From positions 1-29,043 of the forward strand of contig CAYPID010000028.1 of NCBI GenBank assembly GCA_964410725.1: a stretch of 29,043 nt of DNA, read 5' to 3'. Numbering within the stretch: position 1 is the first letter of the stretch; every line of letters begins with the position of its first letter. This document shows positions 1 to 7,790 of the stretch, piece by piece. Made by a program: the position numbers and the translations under genes. The stretch comes from CALAZP01 sp964410725. Lineage in GTDB: Bacteria; Bacteroidota; Bacteroidia; Chitinophagales; Saprospiraceae. The notes under the pieces are model-generated. The model ran no database searches, had not been told where the DNA came from, and saw nothing but the letters and a program-made list of their open reading frames with translations.

Positions 1-1596
1 TACCCCACCGCAGAAATCAGTGCTCCCGATGTGCTGACCTGCGCTGATTCGATAGTAGAATTGAGAGCAGCCTTTTCTTTGGATGGCGCCACCAATAAAT
101 ATGCTTGGAATAACCTCAACCCACTGGGACAAGCTCCTAAAGCAGGAGAGGGTAGTATCACTGAAGTGATAGAACCGGGACAATATATTTTGACCGTACT
201 TAATCCTTCTAACCAATGTACCAGCTACGATACGGTCACTGTAGTTCAGGATGTTCAGCAACCTCAAGTGCAAATTGCCACCCCTGAAATTCTTACTTGT
301 ACCAATAATTCAGTCTTGCTATTAGCTACCGTAACCAACGTATCGGGAGCTTATAATTCTTTTTGGAGTGGATTGGAAGGACAATCGTTGGAACCTACGG
401 ATAATCAAGATATTGTTAACGTAAGTGAGATGGGGAATTACGAACTCAGGGTAGTTAGTACCGCAAATGGTTGTAGCACTTCATCATTGGTTACCGTAGA
501 GTCTGACAATAATTTTCCCGTAGCCAGGGTAGCCGAGTCTGTTATCTTACCTTGTAAAGGTACTCCGGTGACTTTGAGTAATGTGGAAAGCTCTGAAGGG
601 GATAATTTCTCCTACCAATGGATGGTGGTGAGTGCTGATGGGGATTTGAGTAATCCAACTGTACTAGAACCTAACGTAACTTTACCAGGACGGTATGCTT
701 TGACGGTCAGTAATACCTTAAATGGTTGTTCGGCAATGGATACGGTTGAGGTGGTCTTAGACCCTTCCTTAATTCTCGCTTCCACAGGAGATGACGTTAA
801 GATTTGCGAAGATTTTTATGAATTGTCGGCCAATCTTCCTGCCAATACTTTTGGAAGATGGGTTCCCATCGAAACTGCAGCTGTTCTTTTAACTCCTGAG
901 GAACCTACTACGCAAGTTCAAACACTTCAAGAAGGGGCTAACCTTTTTGAATGGATTTTAAGTACAGCTTCTTGTGCGGATTACAGTAGTGATACCATAG
1001 ATATTTTCGTTGCTGAAACGCCTGTAGCTTCAGACGATGGAACTACTTTAGTGGACGGGAATACTGAGATGACCCTAGCACTTTTGGACAATGATATATT
1101 CGATGCGGATTATTTATCTACTTCTATTTATACCAATCCAGTGGAGGGTACTGTTACTTTAGATCCAAATGGAGAGGCCACGTATCGGGTACGCAGTGGA
1201 TTTTTTGGAGAAGATCAGTTTGCCTATATTCTATGTAATGAATTCTGTGAAAATCGATGCGATACCGCCTTAGTTTTCATTGATATTCCATTTGATCCCA
1301 ATTACGAAGCTCCACCTTTGCCCAATGCCATTACGCCTAATGGGGATGGCTTGAATGATGCTTTTGTTTTTGAAATTTTAGAAAATCCTGATAAAATCTA
1401 TCCAGATAACGAACTTATTGTGTTTAACAGATGGGGCGATATCGTTTACACCCAAAGGCCGTATGATAACAATTGGAGGGGGACGGCTGCTGATGGAAAA
1501 GAACTGCCGCACGGAACTTACTACTATGTCCTGAGGCTCGACATTTCTGAGGGAATTATTTTGAAAGGCGATATTACGATTATCAGAAAGAACTAA
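1..1596 (+). CDS. Cell-surface protein with Ig/PKD-like repeats and T9SS type B (CHU_C) sorting domain; 5' end outside window
   Basis: The frame is open from the first base, so the N-terminus and signal peptide lie upstream. What remains is about 531 residues. It starts with tandem cysteine-containing beta-sandwich-like repeats of about 85 residues. A cadherin/Ig-like segment follows at roughly 1030-1300, with the LLDNDIF and GFFGEDQFAYIL signatures seen in Big_9-type domains. The end (about 1315-1593) is a gliding-motility-associated C-terminal domain: AITPNGDGLNDAF, VFNRWGDIVY, NNWRGTA, LPHGTYYYVL, GDITIIRK. In Bacteroidota this domain directs export through the type IX secretion system and attachment at the surface. 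The ligand or adhesive target cannot be read from the sequence. The gene ends convergently with the thiolase gene, with a hairpin between them. The domain call is firm; the role (adhesin or surface filament) is inference. Confidence 0.9.
   Translation, partial: YPTAEISAPDVLTCADSIVELRAAFSLDGATNKYAWNNLNPLGQAPKAGEGSITEVIEPGQYILTVLNPSNQCTSYDTVTVVQDVQQPQVQIATPEILTCTNNSVLLLATVTNVSGAYNSFWSGLEGQSLEPTDNQDIVNVSEMGNYELRVVSTANGCSTSSLVTVESDNNFPVARVAESVILPCKGTPVTLSNVESSEGDNFSYQWMVVSADGDLSNPTVLEPNVTLPGRYALTVSNTLNGCSAMDTVEVVLDPSLILASTGDDVKICEDFYELSANLPANTFGRWVPIETAAVLLTPEEPTTQVQTLQEGANLFEWILSTASCADYSSDTIDIFVAETPVASDDGTTLVDGNTEMTLALLDNDIFDADYLSTSIYTNPVEGTVTLDPNGEATYRVRSGFFGEDQFAYILCNEFCENRCDTALVFIDIPFDPNYEAPPLPNAITPNGDGLNDAFVFEILENPDKIYPDNELIVFNRWGDIVYTQRPYDNNWRGTAADGKELPHGTYYYVLRLDISEGIILKGDITIIRKN
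34..765 (+). repeat. Three tandem ~85-residue repeat units in the surface protein
   Basis: Units begin near 34, 292 and 547, a period of 255-258 bases. Each starts with a hydrophobic-x-C motif (VLTC, ILTC, ILPC) followed by a short beta-strand motif. Each ends with an N-x-C or N-G-C motif and a TV.V strand (NQCTSYDTVTV, NGCSTSSLVTV, NGCSAMDTVEV). The paired cysteines suggest one disulfide per domain. More copies probably lie upstream of the window. The repeats are diverged, so the DNA itself is not a direct repeat. Confidence 0.7.
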
Positions 1597-1602
1597 AAAT
1601 AT

Positions 1603-1638
1603 TGGGCGAAGTTAGAAGATACTCTTTGGCTTCGCCCA
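1603..1638. terminator. Hairpin between convergent surface-protein and thiolase genes
   Basis: A perfect 9-bp stem (TGGGCGAAG at 1603-1611 with CTTCGCCCA at 1630-1638) encloses an 18-base loop. It lies between the plus-strand stop at 1596 and the minus-strand stop at 1672. AT-rich tracts flank both sides: on the minus strand the hairpin is followed by AATATTTTTAG, on the plus strand only by a weak T run. It is probably a bidirectional terminator. The long loop makes it less certain than the tRNA terminator at 24034. Confidence 0.5.
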
Positions 1639-1671
1639 TTCCTAAATCAAAATCTTTATATACTAGTATAA

Positions 1672-2841
1672 TTACAATAATTCATACACACCTGCAATTC
1701 CCTGGCCTCCTCCAACGCAGGCAGTTACCATTCCATATTTTTGATTTCGGCTTCTCATTTCATTAAGCAACTGAATGGATAATTTCGCTCCGGTACATCC
1801 CAATGGATGCCCCAAGGCGATAGCTCCTCCGTTGACATTGACGATTTCGGGGTTGAGGCGAGCTTCCTGAATCACCGCTAAGGCTTGGGCAGCAAATGCC
1901 TCGTTTAATTCTATTTGATCGATATCCTTCAACTGAATCCCCGCACTGGCTAGCGCTTTTGGGATGGCTGCACAAGGCCCGATTCCCATATACAGTGGAT
2001 CAACTCCAGCTACTGAACAAGCCGCTAATCGAGCAATGGGTTGTAAATTAAATTGTCGGACGATTTCTTCACTCACTACCAATAAGAAAGCCGCTCCATC
2101 TGAGGTTTGAGAGGCGTTGCCAGCCGTTACAATTCCCTTTCTATCAAATACTGGTCTGAGTTTACCCAACACCTCTACGGTAGTATCTTTTCGAACGCCC
2201 TCATCGGTATCTACTATTTGTTTGCTGGAAACCCGTTTGTTGTCTTTCACTTCCACTTGTTCTACTTCGACTGGTACAATCTGAGATCTAAATTTGCCCC
2301 CTTCAATGGCAGCGGCTGCTTTCGCATGCGATTGTGCAGAAAAGGTATCTGCCATTGTTCGGTCGATTCCATATTTAGCAGCCACAGCCTCTGCAGTGAG
2401 TCCCATTCCTGCTAAGTAATTAGGTGTAGAGGTGGCTACTTCATAACTGGGAGCCAATTTATAACCGGTCATTGGGATGGCGCTCATACTTTCAATTCCT
2501 CCAGCGATATATACAGAACCCATTCCCGCTTTAATTTTTGCCACCGCAATAGATACCGTCTCAAGTCCGGAGGCGCAGTAGCGGTTAACGGTCATCCCTG
2601 GGACTTCCTTGCCCAGTGCTCTCAAAGAAATCTGACGTCCAATTTGTAATCCTTGTTCTCCTTCTGGGTTAGCGCACCCAACAATCACATCATCAACCAT
2701 CTTAGGATCCAATTCGGGCGTATCAGCCATTAAGTGTTGAATCACTCTTACCGCTAAGTCGTCGGATCTAAAATTCCTAAAACTACCTTTTTTGGCCTTG
2801 CCTACAGCACTTCTATAGCCTTTTACAATATATGCTTCCAT
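1672..2841 (-). CDS. fadA: Acetyl-CoA C-acyltransferase (3-ketoacyl-CoA thiolase)
   Basis: A 389-residue thiolase, the normal family length, predicted cytosolic. It catalyses the last step of beta-oxidation, cleaving 3-ketoacyl-CoA with CoA to acetyl-CoA and a shortened acyl-CoA. The nucleophile is Cys89 in NRYCASGLE. The NEAFA motif, His345 in GHPLGCTGAK and the second catalytic cysteine Cys375 in CVGGGQG are all present, so it should be active. The start lies 14 bases after the stop of the FadN-type gene, so the two form an operon in which the multifunctional enzyme is made first. This matches the fadN-fadA order in Bacillus. A biosynthetic acetyl-CoA acetyltransferase is a less likely alternative, because the partner is a beta-oxidation enzyme. 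Confidence 0.93.
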   Translation of the reverse strand: MEAYIVKGYRSAVGKAKKGSFRNFRSDDLAVRVIQHLMADTPELDPKMVDDVIVGCANPEGEQGLQIGRQISLRALGKEVPGMTVNRYCASGLETVSIAVAKIKAGMGSVYIAGGIESMSAIPMTGYKLAPSYEVATSTPNYLAGMGLTAEAVAAKYGIDRTMADTFSAQSHAKAAAAIEGGKFRSQIVPVEVEQVEVKDNKRVSSKQIVDTDEGVRKDTTVEVLGKLRPVFDRKGIVTAGNASQTSDGAAFLLVVSEEIVRQFNLQPIARLAACSVAGVDPLYMGIGPCAAIPKALASAGIQLKDIDQIELNEAFAAQALAVIQEARLNPEIVNVNGGAIALGHPLGCTGAKLSIQLLNEMRSRNQKYGMVTACVGGGQGIAGVYELL

Positions 2842-2855
2842 GAATCTTTACTTTT

Positions 2856-5204
2856 TTAGTTTCTTAATGGTTTATTGGTCTGCAGCATGTGTTGAATCCT
2901 TTCTAGCGTTTTCTGTTCCCCACAAAGACTCAAGAAGGCTTCCCTTTCTACATCTAGTAAGTACTGCTCTGAAACCTGTTGAGTTCCGGTTAAATCTCCC
3001 CCACAGAGCACATGTGCCACCTTATGAGCTATTTTAATGTCGTGTTCTGAGGCAAAGTGTCCCAGTTTCAGTTCGTTGGCAGCAATGAAAAGAGCAGCCA
3101 TACCGCCCCGACCCATAACGGTTATATCTTTTCGCTGAATTGGCTGGGTATAATTATACGCCAGACTTAAGACCTTTTTCTTGGCCTCCGCTATGGCCCG
3201 GTCCCTATTGACTACTACCACATCTCGACCTTTTTGGAGATATCCATGATGAAAGGCCTCAGGAGCAGAGGTCGCAACCGTTGCCAGTGCAATAGTTTTG
3301 AATTTTTCAATGAGCGTGGGCACCATGACATCCCCCTCAAAAAAGGCATCAGAGGCCCTTAAAGCAAATTCTTTGGTACCTCCTCCTCCAGGGATTAAAC
3401 CCACACCTACCTCTACCAATCCAATATACGATTCTGCTGAGGTGGCAGCTCCATCACAATGCATCAGCATTTCACAACCACCACCGAAAACATACCCCTG
3501 AGTGGCTGCAACTACAGGAATGGAAGAGTACCTGCAGCGCATCATGGTCTGCTGGAACATATTAACCGCGTAATTCAAATCATCGAATTCCTGCTGATAG
3601 GCCATCATCGCAATCATCATTAAATTGGCTCCTACGGAAAAATTGGTAGCATTATTTCCGATAACCAAACCGTTCCAATCCCCTTCCTCCGCTAACTGTA
3701 TGGTTTCATTAATGCCATTTAAAACTCCCTCACCTAACGAATTGTGTGGGCTGGTAAATTCTAGATTCAATACGCCATCCCCAATGTCGTGAACCACTAC
3801 CTCACTATTTTTAAATACCGGTTTTTGCTCGCGGTAATTATCCAAGACGATAAAAGAAGCTGCACCGGGCACTGGCACATAGGTCTGACTTTCAATATCG
3901 TAATACTTTTTGACCCCTTCTTCTCTTTTATAAAAACTAGTAAAACCCTTTTCCACCATTGTTTTAACCCATAAGGGAATTTGCTCCCCCTCTGTTTCCG
4001 CGGCAGCTATTCCCTCCTTTATACCCACTATATCCCAATATTCAAACGGACCGAATTCCCAAGCAAAACCCGCTCGTAAAGCATCGTCAATGGGGTAAAT
4101 CGAATGGGCAATTTCCGGGATTCTATTGGCCGCATAGGCAAAAAGCCCAGCTAAAGATTTTCTAATTAATTGCCCCCCCTTATCTTCATGATTAAACAAA
4201 GTTTTGATCTTTCGCTGCACGTCATCTTGTTGTTTGGCCAATTTCAGACTCTCCAGATTAGACCTTTCACTTGGTCGATAAGTTTGTGTATCTAAGTCCA
4301 AGGCCAATACCACCGTTCTACCATTTGCATCTTTTTCCGAAGTTTTTTGGTAAAAACCCTGACCAGTTTTATTTCCTAAAAATCCTTTTTGCAGCAAACC
4401 GTTTAAATATTCCGGAATTTCAAAGGCAGCAGCCTGTTCGTCATTGGGACAGTTTTTTCGAATCCCTTGAATGACATTCACCGCAGTATCGTGCCCTACT
4501 AAATCTCCTAATCTAAAAGTACCGGTTTTGGGCCTTCCTAAAACGGGACCTGTAAGTTGATCGACCTCTTCAATGCGCAACCCCAACCGCTGAGTCAATT
4601 GATAGGTTTTCGCCATCGCATACACCCCAATTCGATTGCCGATAAAAGCCGGCGTATCTTTACAAAGAACCGTTTGCTTACCCAAATAAACATCTCCATA
4701 GTGCATTAAAAAATTGACGACCTCAGTATCAGTTTCAGCAGTGGGAATCACCTCGAATAGGCGAAGGTATCTTGGAGGATTGAAAAAATGCGTTCCGCAA
4801 AAGTGTTTTCTAAAGTCATCCGACCGCCCTTCAGCCATAAGGTGTATGGGAATTCCAGATGTATTAGAAGTAATTAACGTTCCTTTTTTTCTAACGGCAT
4901 CCACTCGCTCCAATAATTGCTGTTTGATATCCAACCGCTCTACCACCACTTCAATGATCCAATCGTAATCCGATAATTTATTTAAGTCGTGCTCCAAACT
5001 CCCCACTTGGATGCGCTGGGCATAATTTTTATCATACAGTGGAGCAGGCTTTGACGATATGGCCTTTTTGAGCGATTGTTGAGCCAACTCTGCCGTCATA
5101 TCTAACATCAATACCTCCAATCCTATGTTGGCAAAATGACACGCAATTCCCGAGCCCATCACTCCGGAACCCAAAACTGCGGCTTTTCTGATTCTCCTTT
5201 TCAT
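2856..5204 (-). CDS. fadN: 3-hydroxyacyl-CoA dehydrogenase / enoyl-CoA hydratase, FadN type
   Basis: A 782-residue bifunctional beta-oxidation enzyme that hydrates enoyl-CoA and oxidises 3-hydroxyacyl-CoA with NAD. The dehydrogenase half comes first: a Rossmann motif GSGVMGSGIA at residues 12-21, then DTPAFIGNRIG near 185 that opens the HCDH C-terminal region. The crotonase-fold hydratase lies at about 465-680 and has an oxyanion-type motif (GYVFGGGCE) and GLIPGGGGTKE. Glutamates are present at both positions expected for hydratase catalysis (GGGCEM and GLVEVG). This order is the reverse of proteobacterial FadB/FadJ and matches Bacillus FadN (about 790 residues), hence the symbol. It is the promoter-proximal gene of the pair with thiolase; no acyl-CoA dehydrogenase lies in the window. 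It starts divergently from exbB across a 119-base gap. Confidence 0.92.
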   Translation of the reverse strand: MKRRIRKAAVLGSGVMGSGIACHFANIGLEVLMLDMTAELAQQSLKKAISSKPAPLYDKNYAQRIQVGSLEHDLNKLSDYDWIIEVVVERLDIKQQLLERVDAVRKKGTLITSNTSGIPIHLMAEGRSDDFRKHFCGTHFFNPPRYLRLFEVIPTAETDTEVVNFLMHYGDVYLGKQTVLCKDTPAFIGNRIGVYAMAKTYQLTQRLGLRIEEVDQLTGPVLGRPKTGTFRLGDLVGHDTAVNVIQGIRKNCPNDEQAAAFEIPEYLNGLLQKGFLGNKTGQGFYQKTSEKDANGRTVVLALDLDTQTYRPSERSNLESLKLAKQQDDVQRKIKTLFNHEDKGGQLIRKSLAGLFAYAANRIPEIAHSIYPIDDALRAGFAWEFGPFEYWDIVGIKEGIAAAETEGEQIPLWVKTMVEKGFTSFYKREEGVKKYYDIESQTYVPVPGAASFIVLDNYREQKPVFKNSEVVVHDIGDGVLNLEFTSPHNSLGEGVLNGINETIQLAEEGDWNGLVIGNNATNFSVGANLMMIAMMAYQQEFDDLNYAVNMFQQTMMRCRYSSIPVVAATQGYVFGGGCEMLMHCDGAATSAESYIGLVEVGVGLIPGGGGTKEFALRASDAFFEGDVMVPTLIEKFKTIALATVATSAPEAFHHGYLQKGRDVVVVNRDRAIAEAKKKVLSLAYNYTQPIQRKDITVMGRGGMAALFIAANELKLGHFASEHDIKIAHKVAHVLCGGDLTGTQQVSEQYLLDVEREAFLSLCGEQKTLERIQHMLQTNKPLRN

Positions 5205-5221
5205 TTAATTTGGTTTTTAAC

Positions 5222-5235
5222 AGCGAATTTTCGCT
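5222..5235. promoter_or_regulatory. Perfect inverted repeat in the leader of the fadN-fadA operon
   Basis: AGCGAA-TT-TTCGCT, a 6-bp perfect palindrome arm pair with a 2-base centre, sits 17 bases upstream of the fadN start codon in the divergent fadN/exbB intergenic region. Immediately beyond it, at 5243-5250, the minus strand reads TATATTTC, one base off the Bacteroidota -7 consensus TAnnTTTG. The position between a possible promoter and the start codon fits an operator for a dimeric regulator such as a TetR-type fatty-acid repressor. That role is inference; no regulator gene is in the window. Confidence 0.35.
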
Positions 5236-5253
5236 AATATACGAAATATAGGG

Positions 5254-5289
5254 TTTGCTTTTTTTTTGATTGATATAAAATTAAATTTG
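5254..5289 (+). promoter_or_regulatory. Candidate promoter for the exbB-exbD-tonB operon
   Basis: TAAATTTG at 5282-5289 matches the Bacteroidota -7 element TAnnTTTG exactly and lies 34 bases before the exbB start. TTTG at 5254-5257 is 24 bases upstream and a second TTTG at 5265-5268 is 13 bases upstream. Neither is at the usual spacing near 19, so the -33 element is uncertain. Confidence 0.45.
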
Positions 5290-5323
5290 TTTTTTAGACG
5301 TTTGACTTTTAAAATCATATTTC

Positions 5324-6016
5324 ATGTTTGAAAACTTAATTTTTTTATTTCAAACTGCTACTCTGGAACCTTTAACGGAGGTGAGAACACAGAGTCTATT
5401 TGATGTAATCCTTCAATCAGGCCCATTAGGTATGATCATCGTTGGTGTGCTGGTGGTCTTATCAGTCATCGCGCTATCTATCTTTATCGAACGCTATTCG
5501 ACCATCAAGAAAGCTGGTAAAATAGATGAAAACTTCATGAATAATATCAGGGCCAATGTTCAATCAGGAAATATTAATGGGGCCAAGGCTTTGTGCGCTA
5601 CCACCAATTCTCCTGCTGCCAGGATGGTAGAAAAGGGATTGCTAAGAATTGGCAAGCCTTTGAGAGATATCGATGCTGCTATTGAAAACGTGGGCAACCT
5701 CGAGGTCTTTAAATTGGAAAAGAACCTCTCTACCTTAGCCAGTATCGCTGGTGCTGCCCCCATGATTGGATTCTTTGGAACCGTTACCGGAATGATCATT
5801 GCCTTTTATCGAATGGCCACTGAGCAAAACGTAACTCCTGATGTACTCGCTGGAGGGATTTATCAAGCTTTAATCACAACAGCTATGGGACTATTTATCG
5901 GTATACTGGCATTTGTCGGGTACAATATACTTGTAGCTAATGTAGAAAAAGTGGTGTTTAAAATGGAAAGAACGACCGTGGAGTTTATGGATTTGCTTCA
6001 AGAACCTACTGTTTAA
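5324..6016 (+). CDS. exbB: MotA/TolQ/ExbB-family proton channel subunit
   Basis: A 230-residue inner-membrane protein with three hydrophobic segments at about 34-56, 137-162 and 178-205. It carries the family signature IAGAAPMIGFFGTVTGMI in the second segment. With ExbD it forms the stator that uses the proton gradient to drive a TonB- or TolA-type protein spanning the periplasm. It is the first gene of a run exbB, exbD, exbD, tonB-like, folC and a coiled-coil gene, with short gaps. A Tol/Pal-like role is possible as well as TonB energising; family similarity alone does not separate these. Confidence 0.9.
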   Translation: MFENLIFLFQTATLEPLTEVRTQSLFDVILQSGPLGMIIVGVLVVLSVIALSIFIERYSTIKKAGKIDENFMNNIRANVQSGNINGAKALCATTNSPAARMVEKGLLRIGKPLRDIDAAIENVGNLEVFKLEKNLSTLASIAGAAPMIGFFGTVTGMIIAFYRMATEQNVTPDVLAGGIYQALITTAMGLFIGILAFVGYNILVANVEKVVFKMERTTVEFMDLLQEPTV

Positions 6017-6025
6017 TTATATTGA

Positions 6026-6421
6026 ATGGCCCTTAAGAGACAAAATAAAATCAGTGCGGAGTTTTCTATGTCTTCCCTTACGGACATCATATTTCTGTTA
6101 TTGATTTTTTTCATGTTAACCTCAACCTTGGTCAGGATTCAACCTTTTCCTTTACCGAAATCCGATACCAAGACAGTGGCTGCTACTTCATTAGTGGTGG
6201 TTATTGAAAAATCTGGTCAGCACAGTATTAACAATAAGATCATTCCAGCTAGGCAACTAGAAGCAGAAATCAGGAATTTACTAGACGGAATGAGTACCAT
6301 CGACCAAACTGTAGTCACTATTGTGGCAGAAGAGGGAACCTCCTTTGACTATGTTCTTAAGGTAATGCAAGTGGCTAATAAACTCAAACTCAAAGCTATA
6401 ATAGCTACTCAACCTAAATGA
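6026..6421 (+). CDS. exbD: ExbD/TolR-family biopolymer transport protein, first copy
   Basis: 131 residues with one N-terminal membrane helix (about 17-37) and a periplasmic domain. The helix carries the essential proton-relay aspartate, Asp20 in SSLTDIIFLLLIFFMLTS. It starts 9 bases after exbB. It shares its first 37 residues almost position for position with the second exbD copy, but the periplasmic halves are different. The two therefore probably form a heterodimer or serve different partners. Confidence 0.9.
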   Translation: MALKRQNKISAEFSMSSLTDIIFLLLIFFMLTSTLVRIQPFPLPKSDTKTVAATSLVVVIEKSGQHSINNKIIPARQLEAEIRNLLDGMSTIDQTVVTIVAEEGTSFDYVLKVMQVANKLKLKAIIATQPK

Positions 6422-6479
6422 TAAAACAAGAATGGGACAATCAACCGATTTTAAAAATGAGTGGTTTTAATTAATATCC

Positions 6480-6878
6480 ATGAAAATACAGAGAAGAAAT
6501 AAAGTAAATGCCAATTTCAGTATGTCGTCCTTAACCGACATCATATTTCTTTTGCTCATATTCTTCATGTTGACTTCCTCTCTGGTAGCTCCCAATGCAT
6601 TGAATCTAAAACTACCAGGTTCCGCTCAAAGTAAAACCCAAATTCAGGGCAAAATTGATCGGGTTACAGTAGCCAAAGGAGGAACGCTATTTCTAAATGG
6701 CAAAACCATTTCAGCAGAAAGGCTGGAAGCCGTCCTCTCGGCAAGGGCAAAAGAAACAGGTCAAAAATTAAATATCGGGATTAAACCTTTAGAGGGAGTG
6801 GCTGTAGAACACGTAGTTGCCGTAATGGATATTGCTATGCGTTTGAATATCAATGCTATTTTAGATGTACCCCAATAA
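6480..6878 (+). CDS. exbD: ExbD/TolR-family biopolymer transport protein, second copy
   Basis: 132 residues, same architecture as the preceding copy, with Asp20 in the membrane helix (SSLTDIIFLLLIFFMLTS) and a short beta-rich periplasmic domain ending NAILDVPQ. It lies 58 bases after the first exbD; that gap holds no clear promoter or hairpin. Two exbD genes per exbB are common in Bacteroidota, so the doubling is not odd in itself. Confidence 0.9.
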   Translation: MKIQRRNKVNANFSMSSLTDIIFLLLIFFMLTSSLVAPNALNLKLPGSAQSKTQIQGKIDRVTVAKGGTLFLNGKTISAERLEAVLSARAKETGQKLNIGIKPLEGVAVEHVVAVMDIAMRLNINAILDVPQ

Positions 6879-6890
6879 ATAGCTGGAAAT

Positions 6891-7772
6891 ATGGAATTTA
6901 TATTTGAAAAGGAAGCGCAAAAGGACAAGCGGAAAAGCTGGCTGATCAGCCTCTTTATCCATATTTTTTTAATGCTATTAGCCCTTCTTCCTTTATTAAC
7001 ATTTCCCGTACCTCCTCCAGGTCAAAAGGGTATTTTGGTCAACTTGGGCCAACCTGATGTAGGTAGTGGTACCCAGCGAGCCACCCCACCACCTCCTGCT
7101 CCAGCTCCTGAAAGGCCTAAAGAACAGAAACCAGAGCCCTTACCCGTTCAACCTACTGAAGAAAAAGCACCTCCACAAGAGGAGGAACCTCGATTGACCG
7201 CAGAAGAGGAATTGGCATTGGCTCAAAAGAAAATAGAAGACCAGAAGAAAAAAGAAGCCGAAGAAGCTGCCCGAAAGAAAGAAGCTGAGGAGGAAGCCAA
7301 ACGAATCGCTGAGGCTGAAGCGGCTAGAAAAAAGGCTGAAGAAGAGGCCAGAATTCAAGCAGAAGCAGCAAAGACAAGAGATGAAATAGGAGGCCTTTTT
7401 AGTGGTAATTCCGGCAGTGGTCAAACGGGTAAACCCGGCAATCAAGGAGATCCCAATGGGGATCCTAATGCAGAGAAATTGCAAGGCATCAGTACCGGAA
7501 GTGGAGTAGTAGGTGGAGGTTTAGGGAATAGAGGTGTAATGACCATCCCTGAAATAAAAGATAAATCTCAAAAAGAAGGAACGGTAGTAGTTAGGGTATG
7601 TGTGGATCAAACTGGTAAGGTAATTAGTGCGGAATACACTCAAGTAGGCTCCACCACCGCCGACCCTTTACTCGTCAAAATTGCATCGGATAACTCGAGA
7701 ATGTGGAAATTTTTGCCCGGTGATGCCCAAAAACAATGTGGTACTATCACCTATAAATTTAAATTGAATTAA
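6891..7772 (+). CDS. TonB/TolA-like energy transducer
   Basis: A 293-residue protein. Residues 17-38 form a membrane anchor with the His-containing segment typical of TonB/TolA (LISLFIHIFLMLLALL). Residues 62-98 are rich in proline (PPPPAPAP). Residues 99-162 are a highly charged Lys/Glu/Ala stretch that should form a long helix. Residues 168-215 are a Gly/Asn linker, and 216-293 a TonB C-terminal domain (GTVVVRVCVDQTGKV, MWKFLPG, ITYKFKLN). Two cysteines, 237 and 283, in the C-terminal domain could pair. The TolA-like helix makes the protein intermediate between TonB and TolA. It starts 12 bases after the second exbD and clearly acts with that stator. Confidence 0.88.
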   Translation: MEFIFEKEAQKDKRKSWLISLFIHIFLMLLALLPLLTFPVPPPGQKGILVNLGQPDVGSGTQRATPPPPAPAPERPKEQKPEPLPVQPTEEKAPPQEEEPRLTAEEELALAQKKIEDQKKKEAEEAARKKEAEEEAKRIAEAEAARKKAEEEARIQAEAAKTRDEIGGLFSGNSGSGQTGKPGNQGDPNGDPNAEKLQGISTGSGVVGGGLGNRGVMTIPEIKDKSQKEGTVVVRVCVDQTGKVISAEYTQVGSTTADPLLVKIASDNSRMWKFLPGDAQKQCGTITYKFKLN

Positions 7773-7790
7773 AAGATTTTTCCATTGTGA

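Noticed and set aside
5258..5267. Homopolymer T run as a phase-variable switch
   Set aside because: It is non-coding, lies outside the promoter elements' usual spacing region with no repeat partner, and A/T runs are common in this genome's gaps.
6422..6479. Possible hairpin or promoter between the two exbD genes
   Set aside because: Only short imperfect AT-rich pairings are present and no TAnnTTTG element; nothing to support a feature.
7140..7484. Open frame on the minus strand opposite the TonB-like gene
   Set aside because: It is a shadow of the biased Lys/Glu/Ala codons on the plus strand; the translation is Phe/Leu/Ser-rich low complexity.
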